64,000 bases of DNA from positions 186,001 to 250,000 of the forward strand of contig NZ_JANUFD010000010.1 of the NCBI RefSeq assembly GCF_024807945.1, given 5' to 3'. The DNA comes from Pseudomonas sp. JUb42 (GTDB lineage Bacteria; Pseudomonadota; Gammaproteobacteria; Pseudomonadales; Pseudomonadaceae). Positions 35,326 to 44,529 of the stretch are shown here, piece after piece (within the stretch, counting starts at the first letter, position 1; each line of letters starts with the position of its first letter). Position numbers and translations under genes: made by a program. The notes under the pieces were generated by a model. The model was not told where the DNA came from. It worked only from the letters and a program-made list of their open reading frames with translations, and made no database searches.

Positions 35326-36537
35326 ATGTCTGAACCGCAGTCCGCCGCCACGCAACGTCCTCTCGACGTGACGTTGCAGGTCGTTTCCATTGTTCTGTTC
35401 ACTTTTATTGGCTACCTGAATATAGGCATCCCCCTGGCGGTGCTGCCCGGCTATGTGCACACCGACCTGGGTTTCGGTGCCGTTACCGCCGGGCTGGTGA
35501 TCAGCGTGCAATACCTGGCGACCCTGCTCAGCCGCCCCTATGCCGGGCGCATCATCGACAACCTGGGCAGCAAGAAGGCCGTGCAATACGGCCTCGCCGG
35601 CTGCGGTTTGAGCGGTGTATTGATGTTGCTGGCGGCACTGACTCAGAGCTGGCCGATGCTCAGCCTGCTGGCGATTTTCCTCGGACGACTGGTATTGGGC
35701 AGCGCGGAAAGCCTGGTCGGCTCCGGCTCGATTGGCTGGGGCATTGGCCGGGTCGGCGCGGCCAATACTGCCAAAGTGATTTCCTGGAACGGTATTGCCA
35801 GCTACGGCGCATTGGCCATCGGCGCGCCGCTGGGGGTATTGCTGGTCGACGCCCTGGGGCTGTGGAGCATGGGTGCCAGTATCATCCTGCTGGCCGCTCT
35901 GGGCATGTTCCTGACCCTGAAGAAACCCGCCGCGCCCATCGTCCACGGTGAGCGTCTGCCATTCCTGCATGTGCTGGGCCGGGTATTGCCCCACGGCATG
36001 GGCCTGGCATTGGGCTCCATCGGTTTCGGCACCATCGCCACCTTTATCACTCTGTATTACGCCAGTCACAGCTGGCCCAATGCGGTGCTGTGCCTGAGCC
36101 TGTTCGGCGCCAGTTTTATCGGTGCGCGGCTGCTGTTCGGCAACTTCATCAACCGGCTTGGCGGGTTTCGCGTGGCGATTGCCTGCCTGTCGGTGGAAAG
36201 CCTGGGCCTGCTGTTGCTCTGGCTGGCACCGACACCCGGCCTGGCCCTGGCGGGTGCGGCGCTGACCGGCTTTGGCTTCTCCCTGGTCTTCCCGGCCTTG
36301 GGCGTGGAGGCGGTGAATCTGGTGCCGGCGGCCAGTCGCGGTGCGGCAGTGGGGGCTTATTCGCTGTTTATCGACCTGTCCCTGGGTATCACCGGGCCAG
36401 TGGCCGGGGCCATTGCGGCGGGCTTTGGCTTCGCTTCGATCTTTCTGTTCGCGGCCCTGGCGGCCCTGAGCGGGCTGGGCTTGAGCATCTATTTGTATAA
36501 ACAGGCGCAGGTGATGCGCGAGAACAAAGAAGTCTAA
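35326..36537 (+). CDS. MFS transporter (YhhS-like)
   Basis: 403 residues with about 12 membrane helices. The cytoplasmic loop between helices 2 and 3 reads SRPYAGRIIDNLGSKK, the family G-x3-D-x2-G-R-[RK] motif in variant form. The general architecture (short N-terminus, VVSIVLFTFIGYLNIGIPLAVLPGYV first helix) matches the YhhS/YfcJ export group of sugars or drugs. Substrate unknown. Its stop overlaps the convergent arfB stop by four bases. Confidence 0.85.
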   Translation: MSEPQSAATQRPLDVTLQVVSIVLFTFIGYLNIGIPLAVLPGYVHTDLGFGAVTAGLVISVQYLATLLSRPYAGRIIDNLGSKKAVQYGLAGCGLSGVLMLLAALTQSWPMLSLLAIFLGRLVLGSAESLVGSGSIGWGIGRVGAANTAKVISWNGIASYGALAIGAPLGVLLVDALGLWSMGASIILLAALGMFLTLKKPAAPIVHGERLPFLHVLGRVLPHGMGLALGSIGFGTIATFITLYYASHSWPNAVLCLSLFGASFIGARLLFGNFINRLGGFRVAIACLSVESLGLLLLWLAPTPGLALAGAALTGFGFSLVFPALGVEAVNLVPAASRGAAVGAYSLFIDLSLGITGPVAGAIAAGFGFASIFLFAALAALSGLGLSIYLYKQAQVMRENKEV

Positions 36538-36947
36538 AAGTCGATCTTGCCCCGTCCGGCTTTGATATTGCCGCGCTTGGTCTTGGATTCCAGGCGCCGG
36601 GTCTTGGAACCCAGGGTCGGTTTGGTCGGGCGACGTTTCTTTTCCACCTTGGCGGCGTTGACGATCAGCTCGCTCAAGCGCTCCAGGGCATCGGCGCGGT
36701 TCTGCTCCTGGGTCCGGTACTGCTGGGCCTTGAGCACGATCACCCCATCGCTGGTGATCCGACTGTCACGCAAGGCCAGCAGCCGTTCCTTGTAGAACGG
36801 CGGCAAGGACGAGGCGTTGATATCGAAACGCAGGTGCACCGCACTCGAGACCTTATTGACATTCTGCCCACCCGCGCCCTGGGCACGGATGGCGGTCAAC
36901 TCGATCTCGGCATCGGGCAGATGCACATTGTTGGAAATCACCAGCAT
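36534..36947 (-). CDS. arfB: Alternative ribosome-rescue factor ArfB
   Basis: 137 residues. ArfB hydrolyses peptidyl-tRNA on ribosomes stalled at the end of broken mRNAs. The catalytic GGQ is at residues 26-28 (RAQGAGGQNVNK), and the C-terminal tail is strongly basic (KKRRPTKPTLGSKTRR, KTKRGNIKAGRGKIDF), which inserts into the empty mRNA channel. It is unlike full release factors in lacking the codon-reading domains. It lies 10 bases after the permease gene start, in the same direction. Confidence 0.95.
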   Translation of the reverse strand: MLVISNNVHLPDAEIELTAIRAQGAGGQNVNKVSSAVHLRFDINASSLPPFYKERLLALRDSRITSDGVIVLKAQQYRTQEQNRADALERLSELIVNAAKVEKKRRPTKPTLGSKTRRLESKTKRGNIKAGRGKIDF

Positions 36948-36957
36948 GGGTGGTTCT

Positions 36958-38361
36958 CTAAAGCTGCGTCAGGGCGGATGCGCTGCGCTTGTTCTTGATC
37001 CCGTAGCAGGCCCACATGACCAGCAGCCAGACCGGAATCGCATACACCGACACCTGAATGCCGGGGATCATCAGCATGATCCCGAGGATCAACACCACGA
37101 ACGCCAGGCACAGGTAGTTGCCATAGGGATACCACAGCGCCTTGAACAATGGCACCTGACCGATGCGCAGCATGTGCTGGCGGAATTTCAGGTGCGAGTA
37201 GCTGATCATCGCCCAGTTGATCACCAGGGTGGCCACCACCAGAGACATCAGCAGCTCAAGGGCATGCTGCGGGATCAGGTAGTTGAGCACTACGGCAATC
37301 AGGGTCACCAGTGCCGAGACCAGAATCGCCCGCACCGGCACTCCGCGCTTGTCGACCTTGGCCAGGGCCTGGGGCGCATCACCCTGCTCGGCCATGCCGA
37401 ACAGCATGCGCGCATTGCAATAGGTGCCGCTGTTATACACAGACAGGGCAGCGGTCAGCACCACGAAGTTAAGGATATGCGCCGCCGTGTTGCTGCCCAG
37501 CATGGAGAACACCTGCACGAACGGGCTGCTGCTATAGGCGTCGCCGGAGGCATTGAGGCTGGCCAGCAGCGAATCCCACGGGGTCAGCGACAGCAGAACG
37601 ACCAGGGCGCCGATATAGAAAATCAGGATGCGGTAGATCACCTGATTGATCGCCTTGGGGATCACCGTCTTCGGCTGATCGGCTTCGGCAGCGGTAAAGC
37701 CGAGCATTTCCAGGCCGCCGAAGGAAAACATGATAAACGCCAGGGCCATGACCAGGCCGGACACGCCGTTGGGGAAGAAACCGCCGTGTTCCCACAGGTT
37801 GCTCACCGCCGCCTGGGGGCCGCCGTGGCCGCTGACCAGCAGGTAGCTGCCCAGGGCGATCATGCCGACGATGGCCACCACCTTGATAATGGCAAACCAG
37901 AACTCGGCCTCGCCAAAGACTTTGACGTTGGCCAGGTTGATGGCGTTGATCATCACGAAGAACACTGCCGCCGAGACCCAGGTCGGAATCTCTGGCCACC
38001 AGTAGTGCACATATTTACCCACGGCCGTCAGCTCGGACATGCCCACCAGGATATACAGCACCCAGCAGTTCCAGCCCGACAGGAAGCCGGCAAAGCCGCC
38101 CCAGTATTGATGGGCAAAGTGGCTGAAGGAGCCGGCCACGGGCTCTTCAACGATCATTTCGCCCAGCTGGCGCATGATCATGAAGGCAATGAAGCCGCAA
38201 ATGGCGTAACCCAGAATCATCGACGGGCCAGCCGACTTGAGCACCCCGGCCGAACCGAGGAACAGGCCGGTGCCGATGGCGCCGCCGAGGGCGATCAGCT
38301 GGATATGGCGGTTTTTCAGGCCCCGCTTCAGCTCACCGGAAGAGGAAATGTGTTCACTCAT
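36958..38361 (-). CDS. aroP: Aromatic amino acid permease, AroP type
   Basis: 467 residues, 12 membrane helices, APC superfamily. The N-terminal stretch ELKRGLKNRHIQLIALGGAI and the following GTGLFLGSAG match AroP/PheP closely, and the substrate-site segment FSFGGLEMLGFTAAEADQP is present. It should import phenylalanine, tyrosine and tryptophan by proton symport, which fits the nearby phh catabolic operon. Other AAT-family substrates (for example GABA or proline) cannot be fully excluded. Confidence 0.88.
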   Translation of the reverse strand: MSEHISSSGELKRGLKNRHIQLIALGGAIGTGLFLGSAGVLKSAGPSMILGYAICGFIAFMIMRQLGEMIVEEPVAGSFSHFAHQYWGGFAGFLSGWNCWVLYILVGMSELTAVGKYVHYWWPEIPTWVSAAVFFVMINAINLANVKVFGEAEFWFAIIKVVAIVGMIALGSYLLVSGHGGPQAAVSNLWEHGGFFPNGVSGLVMALAFIMFSFGGLEMLGFTAAEADQPKTVIPKAINQVIYRILIFYIGALVVLLSLTPWDSLLASLNASGDAYSSSPFVQVFSMLGSNTAAHILNFVVLTAALSVYNSGTYCNARMLFGMAEQGDAPQALAKVDKRGVPVRAILVSALVTLIAVVLNYLIPQHALELLMSLVVATLVINWAMISYSHLKFRQHMLRIGQVPLFKALWYPYGNYLCLAFVVLILGIMLMIPGIQVSVYAIPVWLLVMWACYGIKNKRSASALTQL

Positions 38362-38575
38362 GGATAGTCACCTGATTGTTCTTCTCTGTGACGGAATCGA
38401 ACCCGTTGCGCTCGTGACGCAACGGAGTGCCGCAAGGCCGGGTAGGCCCTGGTTGTTGGGGGATGCGCTTGCGCGTTTAAATCCCAGAGAAAAGGCGGCG
38501 CATTGTACACGCCAGGGATGTAGGAAAAACCATACAGATGGTCAGGATTGCCTTGTGTCAGGGTGACAAGCTTTT

Positions 38576-38665
38576 GTGGGAGCGAATTCATTCGCGAAAG
38601 CGGTGCTCCAATCGATGAAAATACATCGGATGTACTGGCCTCTTCGCGAATGAATTCGCTCCCAC
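38576..38665. repeat. REP-type palindromic pair (GAATTCATTCGCGAA class)
   Basis: GTGGGAGCGAATTCATTCGC and GCGAATGAATTCGCTCCCAC form the ends of a 90-base element, same class as 21331-21420. It occupies the 440-base gap between aroP and rluB; the rest of the gap holds only the rluB terminator and presumably the aroP promoter. Confidence 0.9.
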
Positions 38666-38752
38666 ATTAGCCGCCCCAGGCCTTGCCTGCCTGGCTTGGG
38701 TTTGCAGTGCGGGAGCCGAGACTCAAGTCAGATGTTGTTTTATTCCAGGCGA

Positions 38753-38789
38753 AAAAAAACGCCGGTGTTTTACACCGGCGTTTATTTTT
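38753..38789 (-). terminator. rluB terminator
   Basis: AAACGCCGGTG and CACCGGCGTTT enclose TTTTA; the stem has A and T tracts on both sides, so it works in both directions. It ends 12 bases past the rluB stop. Confidence 0.92.
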
Positions 38790-38801
38790 CAGCCTGCAGC
38801 C

Positions 38802-40007
38802 TTATTGCGGCTTGCGGCGACCGAAGCCCGGGCGTTGGCCCGATGCGGCTGGCGGGCCGCGGCGTTTGCCCGACGGCGCGTCGTCGACCAGGGAGATGCC
38901 TGGACGCTTCGCTGCCGGCTTGGCCGGACGCTTGGTTTCGTTTGGACGCTCGGCAACCGGCGTACCGCGACCTTTCACCGGACGCGAGGCCGCATCCTCA
39001 CGCGGCTTGCGGGCCGGGCGCTCGCCCTTGACGCTGGCCGGACGCGAACGCTCGGTGTCGGTCACGCGCGGCTCGCGAGCCGGACGTGGACCGGCCGGTG
39101 CAGCGCCGTCCTTGGCCGGACGCAGGGTGCGTACACGCTCGCCCTTGCCCAGTGGACGCGACGATTGCCGTTGCAGGCGCTCGAGCTTGTCCTTGGTCTT
39201 GGCGTTCATCTGCGGCTGGGCCACAGGAGTCAGGCCGACTTCGATACTGAGAATGTCGACTTCCTGCTGGCTCATTTCGCGCCAGCGGCCCATGGGCAGG
39301 TCGGAGTTGAGGAACACCGGCCCGTAACGCACGCGCTTCAGACGGCTGACCACCAGACCCTGGGATTCCCACAGGCGACGGACCTCGCGGTTGCGACCTT
39401 CCATCACCACGCAGTGATACCAACGGTTGAAGCCTTCACCACCCGGCGCCTGCTGGATATCGGTGAAACGCGCAGGACCGTCTTCGAGGATCACGCCGTT
39501 CTTCAGACGCAGGAGCATGTCGTCATCGACTTCGCCACGTACGCGCACGGCGTATTCGCGGTCCATCTCGAACGAGGGGTGCATCAGGCGGTTGGCCAGC
39601 TCACCGTCGGTGGTGAACATCAGCAAACCGGTGGTGTTGATGTCCAGACGGCCAATATTGATCCAGCGGCCTTCTTTCGGACGCGGCAGGCGATCGAACA
39701 CGGTCGGACGACCTTCCGGGTCGTCACGGGTGCAGATTTCGCCGTCCGGCTTGTTGTACATGATCACGCGACGGACCGTCTCGGCCGCTTCTTCGCGCTT
39801 GATGACACGCCCGTCAACGGTGATGGCATCGTGCAGATCGACGCGCTGACCGAGGGTCGCATCCTTGCCATTGACCTTGATCCGGCCCTGGCTGATCCAG
39901 GTTTCCACGTCCCGGCGCGAACCCACGCCGATACGGGCCAGAACCTTTTGCAGTTTTTCGCCTGCTGGTCCGATTTCCTGGCTGTCTTGCTTGTCTTTTT
40001 CGCTCAT
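38802..40007 (-). CDS. rluB: 23S rRNA pseudouridine(2605) synthase RluB
   Basis: 401 residues. An S4 RNA-binding domain (about 17-75, EKLQKVLARIGVGSRRD) precedes the catalytic domain with aspartate D122 in GRLDINTTGLLMFT. Residues after about 265 form a long basic, repeat-like tail rich in R, P, A and K (RPAKDGAAPAGPRPAREP and similar), predicted disordered; E. coli RluB has a shorter basic tail. It modifies U2605 (E. coli numbering) near the peptidyl-transferase centre. Confidence 0.95.
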   Translation of the reverse strand: MSEKDKQDSQEIGPAGEKLQKVLARIGVGSRRDVETWISQGRIKVNGKDATLGQRVDLHDAITVDGRVIKREEAAETVRRVIMYNKPDGEICTRDDPEGRPTVFDRLPRPKEGRWINIGRLDINTTGLLMFTTDGELANRLMHPSFEMDREYAVRVRGEVDDDMLLRLKNGVILEDGPARFTDIQQAPGGEGFNRWYHCVVMEGRNREVRRLWESQGLVVSRLKRVRYGPVFLNSDLPMGRWREMSQQEVDILSIEVGLTPVAQPQMNAKTKDKLERLQRQSSRPLGKGERVRTLRPAKDGAAPAGPRPAREPRVTDTERSRPASVKGERPARKPREDAASRPVKGRGTPVAERPNETKRPAKPAAKRPGISLVDDAPSGKRRGPPAASGQRPGFGRRKPQ

Positions 40008-40192
40008 CTGGACACCTCCCGGTGTGTCGATTCATGGCCCGTCGAGGACCGACGTGACCGTAGCCTGGCGCCGCGCATGGAGCGGCGAGGCAAAATTCTG
40101 AAAGCCTGAGGCGCGTATGAAACGCCAAAAGGTCGCGAATCATACGCTCATGGCGCCGGTTGCGCATCACAGGCTAGTTGAAAATTTCGCGG

Positions 40193-40384
40193 CTACTTCT
40201 TTTTCCGCCGACCGGTGGCCTTGAGCTGGATCAGGCGCTTGGCCGATTCGACCAGTACGGCGCGCTTCTCGTCCTTGTCCATCTTCTTCCAGCCCTTGAT
40301 CTCACGCTTGCTGCGCCCGCAGCCGCGACAGATATCGTCGTCGAATTTACAGACGCTGATGCAGGGGTCTTTGGGGGTGCTCAT
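40193..40384 (-). CDS. DUF1289 protein with four conserved cysteines
   Basis: 63 residues. MSTPKDPCISVCKFDDDICRGCGR contains the Cx3C...Cx2C arrangement typical of DUF1289, probably a metal site, followed by a lysine-rich helix and a KKK end. Cytoplasmic, function unknown. The gene lies 185 bases upstream of rluB on the same strand. Confidence 0.88.
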   Translation of the reverse strand: MSTPKDPCISVCKFDDDICRGCGRSKREIKGWKKMDKDEKRAVLVESAKRLIQLKATGRRKKK

Positions 40385-40431
40385 AACCTCTCTCCATCAT
40401 TCATAAGCATACGGATCCGTTGTGGAATGGA

Positions 40432-40523
40432 GTTGTGTGCGGATTCATCCGCGAAGGGCAGTGTTTCAGGCGATAGAGATGTATTGCCTGTACTGGCCTA
40501 TTCGCGAATGAATTCGCTCCCAC
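40432..40523. repeat. REP-type pair, left arm diverged
   Basis: The right arm GCGAATGAATTCGCTCCCAC is standard, but the left arm reads GTTGTGTGCGGATTCATCCGC, mixing the GGATTCATCC and GAATTCATTC classes. It lies between scpB and the DUF1289 gene. Confidence 0.7.
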
Positions 40524-40575
40524 AAAGTTCGCTCCCATAGGACTCGGCGCCCACAAAATTCAGAATTCACACCCA

Positions 40576-41346
40576 TCAATGAGTCAGGTCCTGATCGTCT
40601 TCCGGCTTCTCTTCAACCAATAAATCATCGAAGTCGGTCTTGAGACCCTGTTCCATGGTGTCCAGTTCTGCCAGCAGGCTGCGGAAGCTGGTTTCGTCAC
40701 GAGGCGGGTCGGGTTCTTCGGCTTCGGCGTCCGGATCAAGGCTGGCGTCGGCCAGGGCTTGCAAATGGGCGGGGACCGGGGCGTCGTCGAAATCGAGGAT
40801 CGGGTCCGGCTCCATTTCCCGCAGGTCGGCCAGGGGCGGCAGGTCGTCGAGATTTTTCAGGTTGAAGTGGTCGAGAAAGCCCTTGGTGGTGGCGAACATC
40901 GCCGGTTTGCCCGGCACATCGCGGTAGCCGACCACGCGAATCCACTCCCGCTCCAGCAGGGTCTTGACGATATTGCTGTTCACCGCCACACCGCGTACGT
41001 CTTCGATCTCGCCGCGGGTGATCGGCTGGCGATAGGCGACCAGCGCCAGGGTTTCCAGCATCGCCCGGGAATAACGCTGCGGCCGTTCCTCCCAAAGACG
41101 CCCGACCCAGGGCGAAAAACGCTCACGAATCTGCAGGCGATACCCCGACGCCACTTCCTTAAGCTCGAACGCCCGCCCCTCGCAGGATTTGCGCAGCACT
41201 TCCAGGGCTTTCTTGAAGACTGCAGGCTCCGGCCGTTCACCTTCCTCAAAAAGCTCGAACAGGCGCTCCAGCGATTGCGGTTTTCCGGAGGCCAGCAGGA
41301 AAGCTTCGAGCAATTGCGCCAGCTCGCGGGGTTCGTTGAGGTTCAT
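40576..41346 (-). CDS. scpB: Chromosome condensation/segregation protein ScpB
   Basis: 256 residues. ScpB with ScpA and SMC forms the bacterial condensin. Two winged-helix domains are visible: residues 1-75 (LAQLLEAFLLASGKPQSLERL) and about 85-160 (YSRAMLETLALVAYRQPITRGEI, ERIRV-type LEREWIRVVGYRDVPGKP). The C-terminal about 85 residues are acidic and disordered. The 183-base gap from scpA holds a REP pair. Confidence 0.95.
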   Translation of the reverse strand: MNLNEPRELAQLLEAFLLASGKPQSLERLFELFEEGERPEPAVFKKALEVLRKSCEGRAFELKEVASGYRLQIRERFSPWVGRLWEERPQRYSRAMLETLALVAYRQPITRGEIEDVRGVAVNSNIVKTLLEREWIRVVGYRDVPGKPAMFATTKGFLDHFNLKNLDDLPPLADLREMEPDPILDFDDAPVPAHLQALADASLDPDAEAEEPDPPRDETSFRSLLAELDTMEQGLKTDFDDLLVEEKPEDDQDLTH

Positions 41347-41399
41347 CGATCAGCTTCCATCAAAAACAACGCACTCTTATGGCTTGAAGCAAAATCTCT

Positions 41400-41489
41400 G
41401 TGGGAGCGAATTCATTCGCGAAAGCGGTAATTCGAATGATGAAGATGCATAGAGTGCTCCGGCCTCTTCGCGAATAAATTCGCTCCCAC
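41400..41489. repeat. REP-type palindromic pair between scpA and scpB
   Basis: GTGGGAGCGAATTCATTCGC and GCGAATAAATTCGCTCCCAC form the ends. One arm base has changed (GAATAAATTC), leaving a single mismatch. It lies inside the probable scpA-scpB transcript. Confidence 0.88.
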
Positions 41490-41529
41490 CCCGATCAGGG
41501 TTTGCTACGCGACAGCTCGGTGTCTGGTT

Positions 41530-42348
41530 TTACTCCGCCCGCGCCCGCACATGAATCACTGCAAACGGCTCGTTCTGCACCAACTCGACCAGGGATTCCT
41601 TGACCAGTTCAAGGATCGCCATAAAGGTCACGACCACCCCCAGACGCCCTTCCTCGGCGGTAAACAGCTCGGCAAAGGGCACGAAACCACCGCCCTTGAG
41701 CCGTTCCAGCACATCGCTCATGCGCTCGCGGGTGGACAGGGCTTCGCGGCTGACCTGGTGGCTTTCGAACATATCGCCCTGGCGCAGCACCTCGGCCATG
41801 GACATCAGCAGCTCTTCGAGGCTGACATCCGGCAACAACTTGCGCGCCCGGGCCTCGGGGGCATCGAGCTTGGGCACGCTGACATCGCGGCCGACCCGGG
41901 TCAGGCCATCGATACCCTCGGCGGCGGCCTTGAAGCGTTCGTACTCCTGCAGACGGCGAATCAGTTCGGCGCGGGGGTCGTCTTCCTCTTCCTCGATCTC
42001 GGCCGAGCGCGGCAGCAGCATGCGCGATTTGATCTCGGCCAACATCGCCGCCATTACCAGGTATTCCGCCGCCAGCTCCAGGCGCACGTTCTTCATCAAC
42101 TCGACGTAACCCATGTACTGCCGGGTGATTTCAGCCACCGGGATGTCGAGGATATCGATGTTCTGTTTGCGGATCAGGTACAGCAACAGGTCCAGCGGCC
42201 CTTCGAAAGCCTCGAGAAAAACCTCCAGGGCATCCGGCGGGATATACAGGTCCAGGGGCATCTGGGTAACCGCCTGGCCATAGACCAGGGCGAACGGCAG
42301 CTCCTGCTGGGCGTCAGCCTGGGGGTCCACGGTTTCCACGGCGGTCAT
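41530..42348 (-). CDS. scpA: Chromosome condensation/segregation protein ScpA
   Basis: 272 residues. Kleisin subunit that bridges SMC heads. The kleisin N-terminal helix region reads FEGPLDLLLYLIRKQNIDILDIPVAEITRQY, and AEYLVMAAMLAEIKSRMLLP is the family signature; the C-terminal winged helix (about 200-265) contains VVVTFMAILELVKE. Its ATG overlaps the stop of the YciO gene by one base. Confidence 0.95.
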   Translation of the reverse strand: MTAVETVDPQADAQQELPFALVYGQAVTQMPLDLYIPPDALEVFLEAFEGPLDLLLYLIRKQNIDILDIPVAEITRQYMGYVELMKNVRLELAAEYLVMAAMLAEIKSRMLLPRSAEIEEEEDDPRAELIRRLQEYERFKAAAEGIDGLTRVGRDVSVPKLDAPEARARKLLPDVSLEELLMSMAEVLRQGDMFESHQVSREALSTRERMSDVLERLKGGGFVPFAELFTAEEGRLGVVVTFMAILELVKESLVELVQNEPFAVIHVRARAE

Positions 42349-42977
42349 CAGGCCTCGCCACCAAAGGGCGTCGGGTCGCCGCAGCCGATACGGATGATCT
42401 GCGGCTCGCCATCGGCCAGGTTGATGACGGTGGACGCCGAAACCCCGCCGATGCCGCCGTCGATGATCAGGTCGACCTGATGCTCAAGGACCTCGCGCAT
42501 CTCATAGGGGTCGCTCATGGGCAGGCTCTCGCCGGGCATGATCAGGCTGACGCTCATCAGCGGCTCGCCCAATTGTTCAAGCAGCGCTTGGGCAATCGGA
42601 TGCTGCGGCACACGCAGGCCGATGGTGCGGCGCTTGGGATGCAGAATCAGCCGTGGCACTTCACGTGTCGCATTGAGAATGAAGGTATACGGCCCCGGCG
42701 TATGGCTCTTGAGAGCGCGAAAGGCGCCAGTATCGACCTTGGCGAACAGGCCCAGTTGCGACAGGTCGCAGCACATCAGGGTGAAATTGTGCTTGTCGTC
42801 CAGCTGGCGCAGACGGCGAATGCGCTCGATGGCGCTCTTGTCACCGATCTGGCAACCCAGCGCGTAGGACGAATCTGTGGGATAGACCACCAAACCGCCC
42901 GCCTTGATGATTTCCACGGCCTGTTTGATCAGGCGCGGTTGCGGGTTCTCCGGGTGGACCTGGAAAAATTGACTCAC
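42348..42977 (-). CDS. yciO: L-threonylcarbamoyladenylate synthase family protein, YciO type
   Basis: 209 residues. It has the YrdC/Sua5 fold: GGLVVYPTDSSYALGCQIGDKSA, SAIERIRRLRQLDDKHNFTL, PGPYTFILNATREVPRLI. The YciO branch has weak or no threonylcarbamoyl-AMP activity in vivo, so tRNA t6A synthesis is presumably done by TsaC elsewhere; the true role is open. I place the start at GTG 42977 because GGGAG stands 6 bases upstream; a longer frame runs into the PHP gene in another reading. Coupled to scpA. Confidence 0.9.
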   Translation of the reverse strand: MSQFFQVHPENPQPRLIKQAVEIIKAGGLVVYPTDSSYALGCQIGDKSAIERIRRLRQLDDKHNFTLMCCDLSQLGLFAKVDTGAFRALKSHTPGPYTFILNATREVPRLILHPKRRTIGLRVPQHPIAQALLEQLGEPLMSVSLIMPGESLPMSDPYEMREVLEHQVDLIIDGGIGGVSASTVINLADGEPQIIRIGCGDPTPFGGEA

Positions 42978-42990
42978 GGTAACTCCCTGT

Positions 42991-43854
42991 TCAGACGACG
43001 GCAGTAGGCTGGTCATTTTTGAATCGGCACCAAAGTGGCGGCAAGTCCTCCGGTAACGGGCGGTAAACCCCGATCTCGGACCATGCGCCAGGAGCATGAA
43101 AGTCACTGCCGGCAGACACCAGCAGACCGAACTCACGAGCCAGAATGGCCAGCGACCCGACCTGATCGGCAGGTTGCAGGCCATTGACGACTTCGATGGC
43201 ATGGCCGCCGGCCTGGATAAAGTCGGCGACCAGCTTGCGACGTTTACTACGGGTGAAATCGTAATGCGAGGGGTGGGCCAGGCTGACCCAGGCCTTGGAG
43301 TCGCGCAGGGTGGCGACGGTATCTTCCAGGGTCGGCCAGTGCTGCTTGACGTCACCCAGCTTGCCGGCACCCAGCCATTTGCGGAATGCCTCGGCGCGAT
43401 CCTTGACGAAACCGCCACGCACCAGGAACTCGGCGAAATGCGGTCGGGCCGGGGCATTGCCACTGTCGCCCAGCTCCATCTGGATCGCCCGGGCGCCTTC
43501 CAGCGCTCCCGGCATACCTTTCATCGCCAATTTACGACTTATTTCTTCGGCACGCAGCCAGCGCCCCTCATGCAAACGGCCGATGGCTTCGACCAGCGCC
43601 GGGGCGTCGACCTCGAAACCGTAGCCCAGAATATGGATGGTTGCACCGCCCCAGGTGCAAGACAACTCTACCCCATTGACCAGTTGCATACCCAGCCCAA
43701 GCGCCGCCGTGCGGGCCTCTGCGAGGCCTTCGGTGGTGTCATGGTCGGTCAGGGAAAGTACGCGCACGCCATTCTCGAAGGCACGGGCAACCAGTACGGC
43801 AGGCGCGAGCGAGCCATCGGAAGCGGTGCTGTGGCAGTGCAGATCAACATTCAT
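42991..43854 (-). CDS. rnm: PHP-domain phosphoesterase (YciV/RNase AM type)
   Basis: 287 residues. The polymerase-and-histidinol-phosphatase metal motifs are intact: VDLHCHSTASDGS (residues 3-15), LSLTDHDTTEG (34-44), GVELSC, LAHPSHYDF and GSDFHAPG near the C-terminus. E. coli YciV is a 5'-3' exonuclease that trims 5S and 23S rRNA ends and hydrolyses 3',5'-bisphosphate nucleotides. The neighbour yciO 13 bases downstream is also its E. coli neighbour. Confidence 0.9.
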   Translation of the reverse strand: MNVDLHCHSTASDGSLAPAVLVARAFENGVRVLSLTDHDTTEGLAEARTAALGLGMQLVNGVELSCTWGGATIHILGYGFEVDAPALVEAIGRLHEGRWLRAEEISRKLAMKGMPGALEGARAIQMELGDSGNAPARPHFAEFLVRGGFVKDRAEAFRKWLGAGKLGDVKQHWPTLEDTVATLRDSKAWVSLAHPSHYDFTRSKRRKLVADFIQAGGHAIEVVNGLQPADQVGSLAILAREFGLLVSAGSDFHAPGAWSEIGVYRPLPEDLPPLWCRFKNDQPTAVV

Positions 43855-43919
43855 AGGGGCGCTTTCGCAGTCATTGATGTTTGTTATTATGCCGCTACAT
43901 CCTGCTTCTGGCTGCCATT

Positions 43920-44528
43920 GTGAAACAATTCATCGACTTCATCCCGCTGCTGCTGTTTTTCGTCGTCTACAAAATCGAACCGCAAACCCATGAACTGCTG
44001 GGTCACAGCGTCGTCATCGGCGGTATTTTCAGTGCGACCGCCATGCTGATCATCAGTTCGCTGGTGGTCTACGGCTTCCTCTATTTCAAGCAGGGCAAAC
44101 TGGAGAAAAGCCAGTGGCTGACCCTCCTCGCCTGCCTGGTCTTCGGCAGCCTGACCCTGGCCTTCCACAGCGAGACTTTCCTCAAATGGAAAGCCCCGGT
44201 GGTCAACTGGCTGTTCGCCCTGGCCTTCCTCGGCAGCCAGTTCATCGGTGAGCGCCCGCTGATCCAGCGCATCATGGGCCATGCCCTGAGCCTGCCGCAG
44301 CCGATCTGGCGCAAGCTGAACGTGGCCTGGATCATCTTTTTCATCTTTTGCGGCGCGGCCAACCTGTACGTGGCCTTCACCTACCAGGATTTCTGGGTCG
44401 ACTTCAAAGTCTTCGGCAGCCTGGGCATGACCGTGCTGTTCCTGGTCGGTCAGGGCCTGTTCCTCGCCAAGCATATGCACGACCCGGACCCTGCCGCGTC
44501 GAATCCCACCTCCAAGACCGAGGACTGA
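43920..44528 (+). CDS. yciB: Inner-membrane septation protein A (YciB)
   Basis: 202 residues, five membrane helices. It starts with GTG (valine read as Met): MKQFIDFIPLLLFFVVYK, the family N-terminus, followed by FLGSQFIGERPLIQRIMG and LNVAWIIFFIFCGAANLYVAF. YciB is thought to link envelope synthesis and division in enterics. It is divergent from the PHP gene and followed by yciI one base later. Confidence 0.92.
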   Translation: MKQFIDFIPLLLFFVVYKIEPQTHELLGHSVVIGGIFSATAMLIISSLVVYGFLYFKQGKLEKSQWLTLLACLVFGSLTLAFHSETFLKWKAPVVNWLFALAFLGSQFIGERPLIQRIMGHALSLPQPIWRKLNVAWIIFFIFCGAANLYVAFTYQDFWVDFKVFGSLGMTVLFLVGQGLFLAKHMHDPDPAASNPTSKTED

Positions 44529-44529
44529 C

